Source: Nonlabens ulvanivorans (GTDB taxonomy: Bacteria; Bacteroidota; Bacteroidia; Flavobacteriales; Flavobacteriaceae). From it: 64,000 bases of DNA. The first letter of the stretch is position 1. Every line of letters begins with the position of its first letter. A program made the translations under genes and the position numbers. The notes under the pieces were generated by a model. It did not search any database and was not told the origin of the DNA. It saw only the letters and a program-made list of their open reading frames with translations. Below, piece after piece: positions 37,819 to 46,671 of the stretch. The stretch spans positions 62,001 through 126,000 of the forward strand of contig NZ_JPJI01000026.1 of assembly GCF_000732625.1 (NCBI RefSeq). Reading direction: 5' to 3'.

Positions 37819-38997
37819 CTAGTTCTTTATAATTTTAAAATCACTTTTTAATCCATTAATATCTTCGATCATTAAATTATATAAACCACTAGGTAAATGA
37901 TGAATCGATATTCTTTCATTTGTAGATTCCATAACTTTTCTTCCCATCATGTCATATAATTCAACCGTATGTATTAATTCTGGTCCTTCAATAAACACGA
38001 ACTCACTAGTTGGATTGGGATAAACTTTAAATGGTAGAGTTTCTAATGCTATATCACTGTTTGATAAAGTGCTATTATAATTAAAGGTAGTACGATAATT
38101 AGGTGAAAAGATCATAGCTGCAGAGTCATATTGAGACTCTGTTGAAGTTAATACTTTACTGACAAAAGGACTTTCATCATATATAAAATCGATACCCGTT
38201 TTATCTTTAAAAGGATGGTCTAATGTGCTAAGCTGTATACTAATATCAAAGTTCAAATCAATCTTATAATCCTGAGATGGGTTACCTATAACAGATGAAA
38301 GTGTAGAGATTCTATTTCCAAAGGTGTCTGAGGTATAGGTTTCTCTATCTGTTTCATTCCAAGTAGTACCATCCCATTCCTCATAAATTCTATTAGTGCG
38401 TTGATTGCTTCCGTTATAATTTATCAAATCGCGTTCACTTAATACCCATTGAGAACCTACCCAATCTTCTATTAGAAATTGTGTGATATTAGAACCATTA
38501 TAAGACAAAGTAAATCGCTCTTCAAGATCGTACTGTGAACCGTTCCAAATCTCTATAATAGCAGTAGTTAAAACGCCATTAGTATAAGTTACAGTAAATC
38601 GATCACGAGATACCCAGGCAGATCCTACATATTCTTCAAACACCTGACTAATCAACTGATTTGATGAATTATAAGAATACGTAATCCTATAGCTATCTTC
38701 ATACTGACTGGTTGTACTATTGTAGTTCTGATCTAGAACCACGGTAGCTAGACCGTTAGCATTATAAGAATAAATAGTCTGGTAGCCTTGTTGCCATAAA
38801 GATGTAGATGTGTCCCAAAACAAAAATTCTTCAGAGGTTAAATTACCATTGCTGTCGTAGACATAATTATTTCCAGAGCTATTTATCCACTGGCTGGTCG
38901 CTGTATCATAATACTCATCTATAGATGAAAGTAATTGGTTTTGAGCAACAAGTAAGGTGCTGAACAAAAACATAATAATTAAAGTAAAGTTTTTCAT
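37819..38997 (-). CDS. T9SS-exported repeat protein
   Basis: The chosen start gives a 392-residue protein with a signal peptide (MKNFTLIIMFLFSTLLVAQ). Residues about 20-260 are repeats of roughly 30-40 residues, each containing YN-type turns and a W-hydrophobic strand (for example EEYVGSAWVSRDRF and EDWVGSQWVLSERD), similar in style to YD/RHS repeats. The final 75 residues are a type A T9SS sorting domain: VYPNPTSEFVFI, a central YDMMGRKVM and the terminal SDFKIIKN. It is therefore secreted and probably attached to the surface. The frame extends 21 codons upstream without a signal-peptide start, so that extension is rejected. Confidence 0.85.
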   Translation of the reverse strand: MKNFTLIIMFLFSTLLVAQNQLLSSIDEYYDTATSQWINSSGNNYVYDSNGNLTSEEFLFWDTSTSLWQQGYQTIYSYNANGLATVVLDQNYNSTTSQYEDSYRITYSYNSSNQLISQVFEEYVGSAWVSRDRFTVTYTNGVLTTAIIEIWNGSQYDLEERFTLSYNGSNITQFLIEDWVGSQWVLSERDLINYNGSNQRTNRIYEEWDGTTWNETDRETYTSDTFGNRISTLSSVIGNPSQDYKIDLNFDISIQLSTLDHPFKDKTGIDFIYDESPFVSKVLTSTESQYDSAAMIFSPNYRTTFNYNSTLSNSDIALETLPFKVYPNPTSEFVFIEGPELIHTVELYDMMGRKVMESTNERISIHHLPSGLYNLMIEDINGLKSDFKIIKN

Positions 38998-39134
38998 AAT
39001 GAACTGATTTAAAGTGTCTTTCAAAACTACATGGAATTGATTATGCAGGTAATACCCCATATAGGGTATTTTTTATCCTCGTATTTACCAAAAGTGGATG
39101 TGAATTTTCTGTAGTTCTTAACACTTTTTAAGAA

Positions 39135-39162
39135 TTGTAGATTAATGGAATACCTATCTTTA
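39135..39162 (+). promoter_or_regulatory. Putative promoter of the amidohydrolase operon
   Basis: TTG (39135-39137 region) followed after about 17-18 bases by TATCTTTA (39155-39162), one mismatch to the -7 consensus. The ATG lies 25 bases further. Confidence 0.4.
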
Positions 39163-39187
39163 AAAGCTAATTTCAAAAACTTTATTA

Positions 39188-42136
39188 ATGAAACGAGTTC
39201 TACTACTCTTATTCCTTGTACATGGTATGGCCAGTGCACAGGAATACTTCCCTAATAATGACGACATTTCTGCACGTGGTGAGGTGGTAGTTGCAATTAC
39301 AAATGCAACTATAGTGACACAACCAGGTACCGTTATTAATAATGGAACTATCATCCTTAAGGATGGTAAAATATCGAATATAGGAAGCGGTATAACCGTT
39401 CCTACAGGAGCAGTTATTCAGGATGCAAATGGAAGTTACATCTACCCATCTTTTATCGAGCCTTATGCAGATTTTGGAATGGAAAAAGCAAAACGTGCTT
39501 CAGGTAGCGGTCAGCAATATGATGAGAGTCGTCAAGGTTACTACTGGAATGACCACATCCGTGCAGAGCAAGATGCCCTAGACTTCTATAAATATGACGA
39601 GAAAGAAGCTGAAAAAATGATCGATGCTGGTTATGGTGCAGTGCAAACACATATGAATGACGGTATTGCTCGCGGTTCTGGTATGCTAGTAGCTCTTAAT
39701 AATAACGGTGATGACGGAATGAGAATTCTTAAAGAAGAAAGTGGAAGCTTTTTCTCATTAAAACGTAGTGTTCAAACTAGACAATCTTATCCTACTTCAT
39801 TAATGGGTACACTGGCATTATTGCGTCAGACTCATTTTGATGCAGACTGGTACTCAAAAGGAAATAGTGCTACACGCGATCTATCTCTTGAAGCTCTAGT
39901 CGCTAATAAAAACTTAGTTCAAATTATTGAAGCTGGTGATAAGAAGAATGTATTGAGAGTAGATAAAATGGGTGATCGTGTCGGCAAACAATTTGTGATT
40001 GTAGGTGGTGAAGATGCTTATGAAATGATTGATGATATTAAAGCAACCAATGCGTCATTAATTTTACCTATCAACTTTCCAGATGCATATGATGTGACTA
40101 ACCCGTATCAAGAGTGGTATGTAAATTTAGCAGATATGCGTGAATGGAAACAAGCACCAGCAAATCCATTTTTACTTTCTAAAGCTGGAATCAATTATGC
40201 CATCACTAGTCAAGGATTAAAAACTCCAGATAAATTGATGGAGAAATTAAAGATGGCAATGGAATACGGACTTACTGCAGACCAAGCTCTTGCAGCATTG
40301 ACGACAAAACCTGCACAGATTTTGGGCGTAAGCGATATGGTGGGAACTCTTCAAAAAGGAAAAGTCGCTAACTTCATTATGACTTCTGGGCCATTATTTG
40401 AGAAGGATACTAAAATTTATGAAAATTGGGTTCAAGGCTCTAAGCATGTCATTAAAGATCGTCACCTTAAGGATATTGACGGATCTTACACGGCTCTTAT
40501 CGCAGGAGACACTTATAAAATGGATATCTCTGGAGATGCTAAAAAAGTAAGTATCAAAATAGACAGTACTAAATTAGGTGGGAAAATCGCTTATGATGGT
40601 AACTGGATTACTATTACAGCTTCTCAAAAAAATGCAGATGACAAGACCTTCACTAGAATGATCAGTAAAGTATCTAAAGAAGATCGTTTGACAGGTACTG
40701 CATACCTAGCAAATGGTAATGAAGTTTCTTTTACCGCAACTAAGGATGTTGAGAAAGAAAAGGATGAAAAAGAAAAGGATGAAAAGAAAAAGGAAACTAA
40801 AACTTTAGGTCCACTCACCTTTCCAAATGTAAGCTATGGAAGCGCTACAAAACCTCAAGAAGAGACTATACTGTATCGCAACGCTACTGTATGGACTAAT
40901 GAGAAAGATGGAATTTTAGAAAACACAGATGTTCTGGTTAAAAATGGAAAAATATCTAAGATAGGTAAAAACCTTAGTGCTAGTAACGCTAGAGTAATCG
41001 ATGCTACAGGAAAACACTTAACTAGCGGTATTATAGATGAACATAGTCATATCGCTATAGATAATGGTGTCAATGAAGCAGGACACAATTCTACTGCCGA
41101 GGTTACTATTGAAGACGTAGTAGATCACGAAGATGTAAATATTTACAGAGATCTTGCTGGTGGAGTAACTACTTCACAACTTTTACATGGTTCTGCAAAT
41201 CCTATAGGTGGACGTAGTGCGATTATTAAATTGAAATGGGGCTATTCTCCAGAAGAAATGATTTATTCTGACAGTCCTAAGTTTATCAAATTTGCATTAG
41301 GAGAAAACGTAAAACAATCGCGTTACCAGAATGGTGTGCGTTTCCCACAGACTCGTATGGGTGTAGAACAAGTATTTGAAGACTACTTTACTCGTGCAAG
41401 AGAATATGCAGATTCTAAAGGAAAAAAGAACTTCCGCTATGATGAAGAAATGGAAGTTATTCTAGAAATTCTTGAAAGTGAGCGATTCGTTTCTTGTCAC
41501 TCTTATGTGCAGACAGAAATCAACATGTTAATGAAAGTGGCTGAAAAGCACGGTTTCCGTATCAATACATTTACACATATTCTAGAAGGTTATAAAATGG
41601 CCGATAAGATGAAAGAACATGGTGTAGGTGGATCTACATTCTCTGATTGGTGGGCTTATAAATATGAAGTCAACGACGCTATACCTTATAACGCAGCCAT
41701 CATGCATTCTCAAGGTGTGGTCACAGCAATCAATTCAGATGATGCTGAGATGTCTAGACGTTTAAATCAAGAAGCGGCAAAAGCAGTAAAATATGGAAAC
41801 GTCAGTGAAGAAGATGCTTGGAAATTTGTAACCTTAAACCCTGCAAAACTTTTACATATCGATGATCGTACAGGAAGTATTAAAACAGGAAAAGATGCAG
41901 ATCTGGTTCTTTGGTCAGATAATCCTTTATCTGTTGCGGCAACCGCAGAGGTTACTATGATTGATGGGATTGTGTTTTTTGATAAGGAACGTGATCTACG
42001 CTTTCGCGAAAGCATAAAAGAAGAACGCCAGCAGCTTATCAATGAAATGATCGCTGCAAAGAATAAAGGACTCAAAACACAAGAGCCAAAACAATCTACT
42101 AAAACTCTTTATGAGTGTAACACGCTAGAATGGTAA
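39188..42136 (+). CDS. Two-domain exported amidohydrolase
   Basis: This 982-residue protein has a signal peptide (1-17) and two amidohydrolase-superfamily barrels joined by a highly charged Lys/Glu/Asp linker near 515-540. In the second barrel the metal ligands look complete: DEHSHIAID near 618-626 (HxH), HSYVQTE near 775, HILEGYKMADK near 797, and NSDDAEMSRR near 844 for the catalytic Asp. In the first barrel the HxH position is replaced (FIEPYADFG near 84), so that half is probably inactive. A member of the imidazolonepropionase-type exported enzymes, perhaps a periplasmic dipeptidase-like hydrolase. Two bases separate it from the next amidohydrolase gene. The palindromic repeat encodes RFRES near the C-terminus. 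Confidence 0.85.
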   Translation: MKRVLLLLFLVHGMASAQEYFPNNDDISARGEVVVAITNATIVTQPGTVINNGTIILKDGKISNIGSGITVPTGAVIQDANGSYIYPSFIEPYADFGMEKAKRASGSGQQYDESRQGYYWNDHIRAEQDALDFYKYDEKEAEKMIDAGYGAVQTHMNDGIARGSGMLVALNNNGDDGMRILKEESGSFFSLKRSVQTRQSYPTSLMGTLALLRQTHFDADWYSKGNSATRDLSLEALVANKNLVQIIEAGDKKNVLRVDKMGDRVGKQFVIVGGEDAYEMIDDIKATNASLILPINFPDAYDVTNPYQEWYVNLADMREWKQAPANPFLLSKAGINYAITSQGLKTPDKLMEKLKMAMEYGLTADQALAALTTKPAQILGVSDMVGTLQKGKVANFIMTSGPLFEKDTKIYENWVQGSKHVIKDRHLKDIDGSYTALIAGDTYKMDISGDAKKVSIKIDSTKLGGKIAYDGNWITITASQKNADDKTFTRMISKVSKEDRLTGTAYLANGNEVSFTATKDVEKEKDEKEKDEKKKETKTLGPLTFPNVSYGSATKPQEETILYRNATVWTNEKDGILENTDVLVKNGKISKIGKNLSASNARVIDATGKHLTSGIIDEHSHIAIDNGVNEAGHNSTAEVTIEDVVDHEDVNIYRDLAGGVTTSQLLHGSANPIGGRSAIIKLKWGYSPEEMIYSDSPKFIKFALGENVKQSRYQNGVRFPQTRMGVEQVFEDYFTRAREYADSKGKKNFRYDEEMEVILEILESERFVSCHSYVQTEINMLMKVAEKHGFRINTFTHILEGYKMADKMKEHGVGGSTFSDWWAYKYEVNDAIPYNAAIMHSQGVVTAINSDDAEMSRRLNQEAAKAVKYGNVSEEDAWKFVTLNPAKLLHIDDRTGSIKTGKDADLVLWSDNPLSVAATAEVTMIDGIVFFDKERDLRFRESIKEERQQLINEMIAAKNKGLKTQEPKQSTKTLYECNTLEW
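42000..42013. repeat. Palindromic repeat copy 9 (inside the amidohydrolase gene)
   Basis: GCTTTCGCGAAAGC; extended left flank AC. It is read in the third frame as RFRES. Confidence 0.9.
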
Positions 42137-42138
42137 TC

Positions 42139-43425
42139 ATGAAAAGAATCATATATATATTATGCGCTGTAGTAGGATTTACCGCAGCAGCACAACAAAC
42201 TCCAGCACCTGCAGCAAACAAGTCATATACCATTATGAATGCTACAGCACACATAGGTAATGGAGAGCTTATAGAAAATAGTGTCATCGTTATAGAAAAC
42301 GGTAAAATTACCACAGTTGCAGATGCTACAACTGTAAAAATGCAACCAAAAGGAGAAGTCATTAACGCCAGCGGATTGCATGTTTATCCAGGTATTATAG
42401 CTTGTAATACAACGCTAGGTCTAGTAGAAATAGATGCGGTAAAAGCGAGTGATGATGATAGAGAAATAGGAACTTATAATCCGCATATACGTAGTTTAAT
42501 TGCTTATAATGCAGAGAGTCGTGTGGTTGAAACCATGAGACCTAATGGTGTTCTTATTGCGCAAGTAGTACCACGTGGTGGTCGTATTTCTGGTCAGAGT
42601 AGTGTGATGCAAATGGATGCATGGAACTGGGAAGATGCCGCAGTACGAGTGGATGATGGTGTACATATCAACTGGCCTAGAACTTTTAGAAGATCTGGTA
42701 GCTGGTATGAGCCAGGACCTACTATCCCTAGTAAAAACTATGATAAAGAAGTAGATGAATTGACTCAATTCTTAGCTGCAGCGCGTGCTTATACAGGAAG
42801 TGGAAAGAAAGATTTAAAGTATGCATCTTTAAAACCAGTGCTTGCAGGAAATGCAACGGCTTATATACATGTGAATGGAGAAAAAGCGATACGCGACGTT
42901 TTAGGATTTGTAAAAGAACAAGGTTTAAAAAAAGTCGTTCTAGTTGGTGCTCAAGGTGCTCAAAACGTGACTAAAGAATTGGTAGCGATGAACATTCCAG
43001 TTCTTGCAGGTAGAGTTCACGATTTACCAGCCAGAGATGATGCCGACTATGACATGCCTTACAAGTTTCCAAAATTGTTAAGTGATGCTGGTGTGTTAGT
43101 CGCATTAGAGAATTCAGGAGATATGGAACGTCACCAAGCTCGTAATTTCCCATTCTATGCTGGACATACGGTAGGTTTTGGAATGGATCCAGAAAAAGCA
43201 TTACAATTAGTGACTTTAAATGCTGCAACTGTTTTAGGGATTGAGAAAGATTATGGATCTCTAGAACAAGGTAAAAGCGCTACCCTATTCATCTCAAAAG
43301 GAGATGCCTTAGATATGCGAGGAAATCAATTGACTCGTGCTTTTATTGATGGACGTGATATTTCTTTGAACACTAGACAGAAGGATTTGAATGATCGTTA
43401 TATGGAGAAGTATAGTAAGCAGTAG
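42139..43425 (+). CDS. Exported amidohydrolase-like protein, probably inactive
   Basis: The chosen start (MKRIIYILCAVVGFTAAAQ) gives a 428-residue exported protein of the amidohydrolase superfamily, two bases after the stop of the larger partner; an ATG three codons earlier would overlap that stop. Its sequence aligns with the first barrel of the upstream protein, with the common GVLIAQVVPRGGRISGQSS core and the C-terminal GFGMDPEKALQLVTLNAATVLG. The HxH metal motif is absent here too (IYPGIIACNTTLGLVEID where the catalytic sequence would stand is replaced in this copy by VYPGIIACNTTL). It may be a structural or regulatory subunit of a hetero-oligomer with its neighbour. Confidence 0.8.
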   Translation: MKRIIYILCAVVGFTAAAQQTPAPAANKSYTIMNATAHIGNGELIENSVIVIENGKITTVADATTVKMQPKGEVINASGLHVYPGIIACNTTLGLVEIDAVKASDDDREIGTYNPHIRSLIAYNAESRVVETMRPNGVLIAQVVPRGGRISGQSSVMQMDAWNWEDAAVRVDDGVHINWPRTFRRSGSWYEPGPTIPSKNYDKEVDELTQFLAAARAYTGSGKKDLKYASLKPVLAGNATAYIHVNGEKAIRDVLGFVKEQGLKKVVLVGAQGAQNVTKELVAMNIPVLAGRVHDLPARDDADYDMPYKFPKLLSDAGVLVALENSGDMERHQARNFPFYAGHTVGFGMDPEKALQLVTLNAATVLGIEKDYGSLEQGKSATLFISKGDALDMRGNQLTRAFIDGRDISLNTRQKDLNDRYMEKYSKQ

Positions 43426-43443
43426 AGTTATTTTTTAATTTTT

Positions 43444-43471
43444 AAAGCCAGTCCTTTGTGACTGGCTTTTT
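43444..43471 (+). terminator. Rho-independent terminator
   Basis: Ten-base stem AAAGCCAGTC with a six-base loop and its complement, followed by five T residues, 18 bases after the amidohydrolase stop codon. Confidence 0.85.
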
Positions 43472-43482
43472 AATATCCAACC

Positions 43483-44058
43483 ATGAAACACTCCATCAAC
43501 AACGAAAAAACAGTCTACAACGGCTTTTTCAAAGTCCTAGAAGCTCAAGTGACTCACGATAAATTGAATGAAAGTGGATCTATAGAAGCTACACGTATTT
43601 GTTTAGAACGAGGAGATAGCGTAGCGGTGCTTATTTATGAAACGGATACCGATAGCTTTCTATTTACCAAACAATTCAGATATCCTAGTGCCAGACGTAA
43701 TCATCCGTGGATGTTAGAACTTGTAGCTGGATCTGTAGAAGACGGAGAAAACCCTATGGATTGTGCCCAACGAGAAATTGAAGAAGAAATAGGCTATGAA
43801 ACTAAAGAACTGGAATTGATAACCACTTACTTCCCATCACCTGGTGGCTGCTCAGAACAAATCTATTTGTATTATACTGAGGTCAACAGCTCTCAAAAGA
43901 CTTTAAAAGGTGGCGGAGCAGTCTCTGAAAAAGAAGATATTGAGTTGATTAAAATAAAACGATCTGATCTTAAAATACACCTTGATGAAGGTGCTTTTAA
44001 TAATTCCATTTCATTGATAGGAATTCAGTGGTATTTATTAAATAAAAGATTAGCCTAG
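43483..44058 (+). CDS. Nudix hydrolase (ADP-ribose/NDP-sugar pyrophosphatase type)
   Basis: The 191-residue protein has a complete Nudix box (GSVEDGE followed by REIEEEIGYE, about residues 87-110) and the upstream YPSARRNHPWMLELVAGS segment of the ADP-ribose/GDP-mannose pyrophosphatase branch (NudF, NudK). It hydrolyses a nucleoside diphosphate linked to another group; the exact substrate is not settled by sequence. It follows a terminator and interlocks with the convergent small membrane protein through a shared CTAG. Confidence 0.88.
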   Translation: MKHSINNEKTVYNGFFKVLEAQVTHDKLNESGSIEATRICLERGDSVAVLIYETDTDSFLFTKQFRYPSARRNHPWMLELVAGSVEDGENPMDCAQREIEEEIGYETKELELITTYFPSPGGCSEQIYLYYTEVNSSQKTLKGGGAVSEKEDIELIKIKRSDLKIHLDEGAFNNSISLIGIQWYLLNKRLA

Positions 44059-44420
44059 GGCAACTTTTGAGCGATGTAAAAAATTACAGCTCCGGCTACA
44101 TAGCAACCTATATCCCAAACGTCTCTAGTATATCCTTCTGAGTTTAAGGGAAGATAGTATTCAAAATAATAAGAGTATAAAACCACTAAACTTATAAGGC
44201 TTAAAACACCTATTCGTAATTGATAATTCTTTTTTACCATCCATAGTACATGAAGACATATAGTAGCGATGATAGGGATGACCAATATATCATTGAGATA
44301 ACTAAAAATGAATGGATAAGATTCATACTGTACTAACTTCATGAATTGAACAGCAGCATACATCAACATGCATATTAATGCTACAATATGCAATGTTACT
44401 AAGGGTACCTTTTTTATCAT
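44055..44420 (-). CDS. Small four-helix membrane protein
   Basis: About 121 residues with four hydrophobic segments and no soluble domain. The frame begins at the ATG at 44420, which overlaps the TGA of the upstream 79-residue gene (ATGA), so the pair is translationally coupled; a longer frame starting eight codons earlier is less likely. No family recognised. Confidence 0.6.
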   Translation of the reverse strand: MIKKVPLVTLHIVALICMLMYAAVQFMKLVQYESYPFIFSYLNDILVIPIIATICLHVLWMVKKNYQLRIGVLSLISLVVLYSYYFEYYLPLNSEGYTRDVWDIGCYVAGAVIFYIAQKLP

Positions 44421-44656
44421 GTAGCTAGCAACGCTATTAACCACGCCAGAAACATTCCAACAGCCATAACTACCATCCAGATAGAATGAAGTACTTTATA
44501 AGATCCACTAACGAACCAGTAAGGACTTTGCTCCCATTTTTCAATAAAAGACTTTTTATTTAGTACCTTCTTAGGGTCTATATCATCAGGTTTGCCTGTA
44601 TTGGGATTTTCTTTTGAATTGCTGGAATCATTATGAAGTAACTGTTTATCTCTCAT
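44417..44656 (-). CDS. Small membrane protein of unknown function
   Basis: A 79-residue protein with an acidic, Asn-rich soluble N-terminus (about 1-45) and one to two hydrophobic segments at the C-terminus (SIWMVVMAVGMFLAWLIALLA). Coupled to the small four-helix protein by a four-base overlap. It follows the succinate-semialdehyde dehydrogenase gene on the same strand by 25 bases and may be part of its transcript. Confidence 0.55.
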   Translation of the reverse strand: MRDKQLLHNDSSNSKENPNTGKPDDIDPKKVLNKKSFIEKWEQSPYWFVSGSYKVLHSIWMVVMAVGMFLAWLIALLAT

Positions 44657-44681
44657 TGTAGTCTACACTATGATCATAAAT

Positions 44682-46037
44682 TTATTTATCAATCACTACA
44701 GTTTTAATGTTACAAAACTCTCTGATACCAAAATGTGATAATTCCCTACCATAACCTGAAATTCCAGTTCCACCAAATGGTAATGCAGGATGACTAGCAA
44801 CCTTAGCATTTACAAATACGGCACCATCATCAAACCTAGAGACGAGTTTTTCCACTTTTTCTACATCTTGTGTAAATAGAGATACTCCTAGACCAAATTC
44901 TGAATCATTTACTAATTCAACAGCTTCATCCTCATTTTTAAAAGTTGTTACAGCCATTAAAGGACCAAATGTTTCTTCCTTGAATACAGGCATATCTTTA
45001 GTAACACCTGTTAAAATAGTAGGTTCAAAAAACGCTTTATCTCGCTTTCCTCCTAGTTCAAGGGTTGCGCCCATTTCTATAGACTTATTCATAAGATCTT
45101 CTAACTCCTCTGCAAGATCTTCTCTAGACATTACTCCTATGTAGGTTTCATCATTTTCAGGATCTCCTACTTTTAAATCTTTTACAGCAGTTTTGAATCT
45201 TTCCATGAACACATCTGCAATATCTTCATGCAATAAGAGTCTCTTACCTGCTATACAGCTTTGTCCCGTATTTTGATAGCGTGCAGCCACACAGGTCTCG
45301 ACAGATTGTTCGATATCTGCATCTTTAAATACCACTAATGCATTATTCCCACCTAATTCCAAAACCGTTTTTTTAATCTCACTTCCCGCAGTTCCGGCAA
45401 CAGCACTACCTGCTGGCTTTGATCCTGTTAAGGTTACTGCTTTAACTATAGGGTTTTTGATTATATTTTCTACCGCTTTACTACCTATTACTAGGTTTGT
45501 AAAACAACCTTTCGGAAATCCAGCATCAATAAAAATATCTTCCATCAATACAGCACTACCCATTACACTACTCGCATGTTTCAACACACCTACATTACCA
45601 GCCATTAACGCGGGAACTATAAAACGCATCACTTGCCAGAATGGGTAATTCCATGGCATCACTGCTAGTACGACTCCTAAAGGCTCATAGGAGACATAAG
45701 ATTTAAAATGATCTGTATCTACATATTCATTTTTAAGATGACTCTCCGCATTAGCGGCATAATACTCACACAACCAAGCGCATTTTTCAAGTTCACTTCG
45801 AGATTGGGCGATGGGTTTCCCCATTTCTCGAGTCATTTTAATAGCATAATCATCCGTATTCTGGCGCAATAAATCTGCAACCTTTAATATAAGTTGAGAT
45901 CGGTGTTCATAGCTTGTTAATCGCCATTGTTCAAATTGATCTTGTGCGTTGTTTAGTTTTTCCTCTATTGCTTTTGAATTATCTTCTTGATATTTTTTGA
46001 GCTCTTGACCGTTATATGGATTGATTGTCTGTATCAC
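44682..46037 (-). CDS. NAD(P)-dependent succinate-semialdehyde dehydrogenase-type aldehyde dehydrogenase
   Basis: This 451-residue enzyme is an aldehyde dehydrogenase with Cys261 (GQSCIAGKR) and Glu227 (LELGGNNA) as catalytic residues and the cofactor segment MPWNYPFWQ near 127-135. The length and the GQSC context fit the succinate-semialdehyde dehydrogenase branch (GabD, Sad), which oxidises succinate semialdehyde to succinate, although related aldehydes are possible. It is not next to a GABA transaminase. A TATCTTTA box lies 10 bases before the ATG. The two small membrane genes follow it. Confidence 0.87.
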   Translation of the reverse strand: MIQTINPYNGQELKKYQEDNSKAIEEKLNNAQDQFEQWRLTSYEHRSQLILKVADLLRQNTDDYAIKMTREMGKPIAQSRSELEKCAWLCEYYAANAESHLKNEYVDTDHFKSYVSYEPLGVVLAVMPWNYPFWQVMRFIVPALMAGNVGVLKHASSVMGSAVLMEDIFIDAGFPKGCFTNLVIGSKAVENIIKNPIVKAVTLTGSKPAGSAVAGTAGSEIKKTVLELGGNNALVVFKDADIEQSVETCVAARYQNTGQSCIAGKRLLLHEDIADVFMERFKTAVKDLKVGDPENDETYIGVMSREDLAEELEDLMNKSIEMGATLELGGKRDKAFFEPTILTGVTKDMPVFKEETFGPLMAVTTFKNEDEAVELVNDSEFGLGVSLFTQDVEKVEKLVSRFDDGAVFVNAKVASHPALPFGGTGISGYGRELSHFGIREFCNIKTVVIDK

Positions 46038-46047
46038 TTTTTTATTT

Positions 46048-46055
46048 TAAAGATA
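46048..46055 (-). promoter_or_regulatory. Possible -7 box of the aldehyde dehydrogenase gene
   Basis: TATCTTTA on the minus strand, 10 bases before the ATG; one mismatch to the consensus. Confidence 0.3.
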
Positions 46056-46139
46056 CTGATTATTGAATCTAAAGAAGGCAAGATTTACACGAGTTTAACG
46101 ACTATAAAATTAGTGTTGATAAGGTTGTTGAGAAACTAC

Positions 46140-46153
46140 GCTTCCGCGAAAGC
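46140..46153. repeat. Palindromic repeat copy 10 (intergenic, variant)
   Basis: GCTTCCGCGAAAGC, same substitution as copy 5, over 46138-46155. It lies 40 bases before the next plus-strand start. Confidence 0.88.
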
Positions 46154-46195
46154 GTAATAAACACAAGCCTTAGTAACTTTAAAAAACCTTCTATC

Positions 46196-46606
46196 ATGAA
46201 TAATCGAGACGAATATCTAGTAGCACTAAGACCTGAGATTCCTAATGCACGAGTAAGTGATGACATGTCTATTGAAGAACAATTTCAAAATAGAACACTA
46301 AGACCCATTGCAAAATTACAGCACGATTTATTAATAGCCGTTTTTCATAATTATATTAAGAAACATAAGAATGTGTTTTTTGGGCTGACCTCTAATAAGC
46401 GTATAGATTATATCGAGAATGCTGTAAATCGAGATCAGAAATTCCGTAACTCTCTTAAAGGTATCATTATAGGTCAATTCACTGTAAATGAATATCTTGC
46501 ATACATTAAGAACTCTAGTGCTCTTAACAAGCGTATGATGAATTTAGTACGTGAAAGATTGATAAATAGTATTCAACTTTTTGAACGTCCACCAGTAGAA
46601 TTATAA
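46196..46606 (+). CDS. Conserved flavobacterial protein of unknown function
   Basis: A 136-residue soluble, helical protein found across Flavobacteriia; database copies are sometimes labelled glyoxalase, but no glyoxalase metal motif is visible here. Conserved stretches are RPIAKLQHDLLIAVFHNYIKKHK and FRNSLKGIIIGQFT. Its acidic and basic residues alternate in helices, as in small regulatory or nucleic-acid-binding proteins. The gene starts 40 bases after a palindrome copy and has the GreA-like gene downstream on the same strand. Confidence 0.65.
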   Translation: MNNRDEYLVALRPEIPNARVSDDMSIEEQFQNRTLRPIAKLQHDLLIAVFHNYIKKHKNVFFGLTSNKRIDYIENAVNRDQKFRNSLKGIIIGQFTVNEYLAYIKNSSALNKRMMNLVRERLINSIQLFERPPVEL

Positions 46607-46671
46607 AAGTTTAAGTATACATTTACATAGGATAGCATAATGATTATCCAGTACTTAAAACTTTATATATC

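Noticed and set aside
46196-46606. Annotation of the 136-residue protein as a glyoxalase
   Set aside because: No vicinal-oxygen-chelate fold pattern or metal ligands can be seen.
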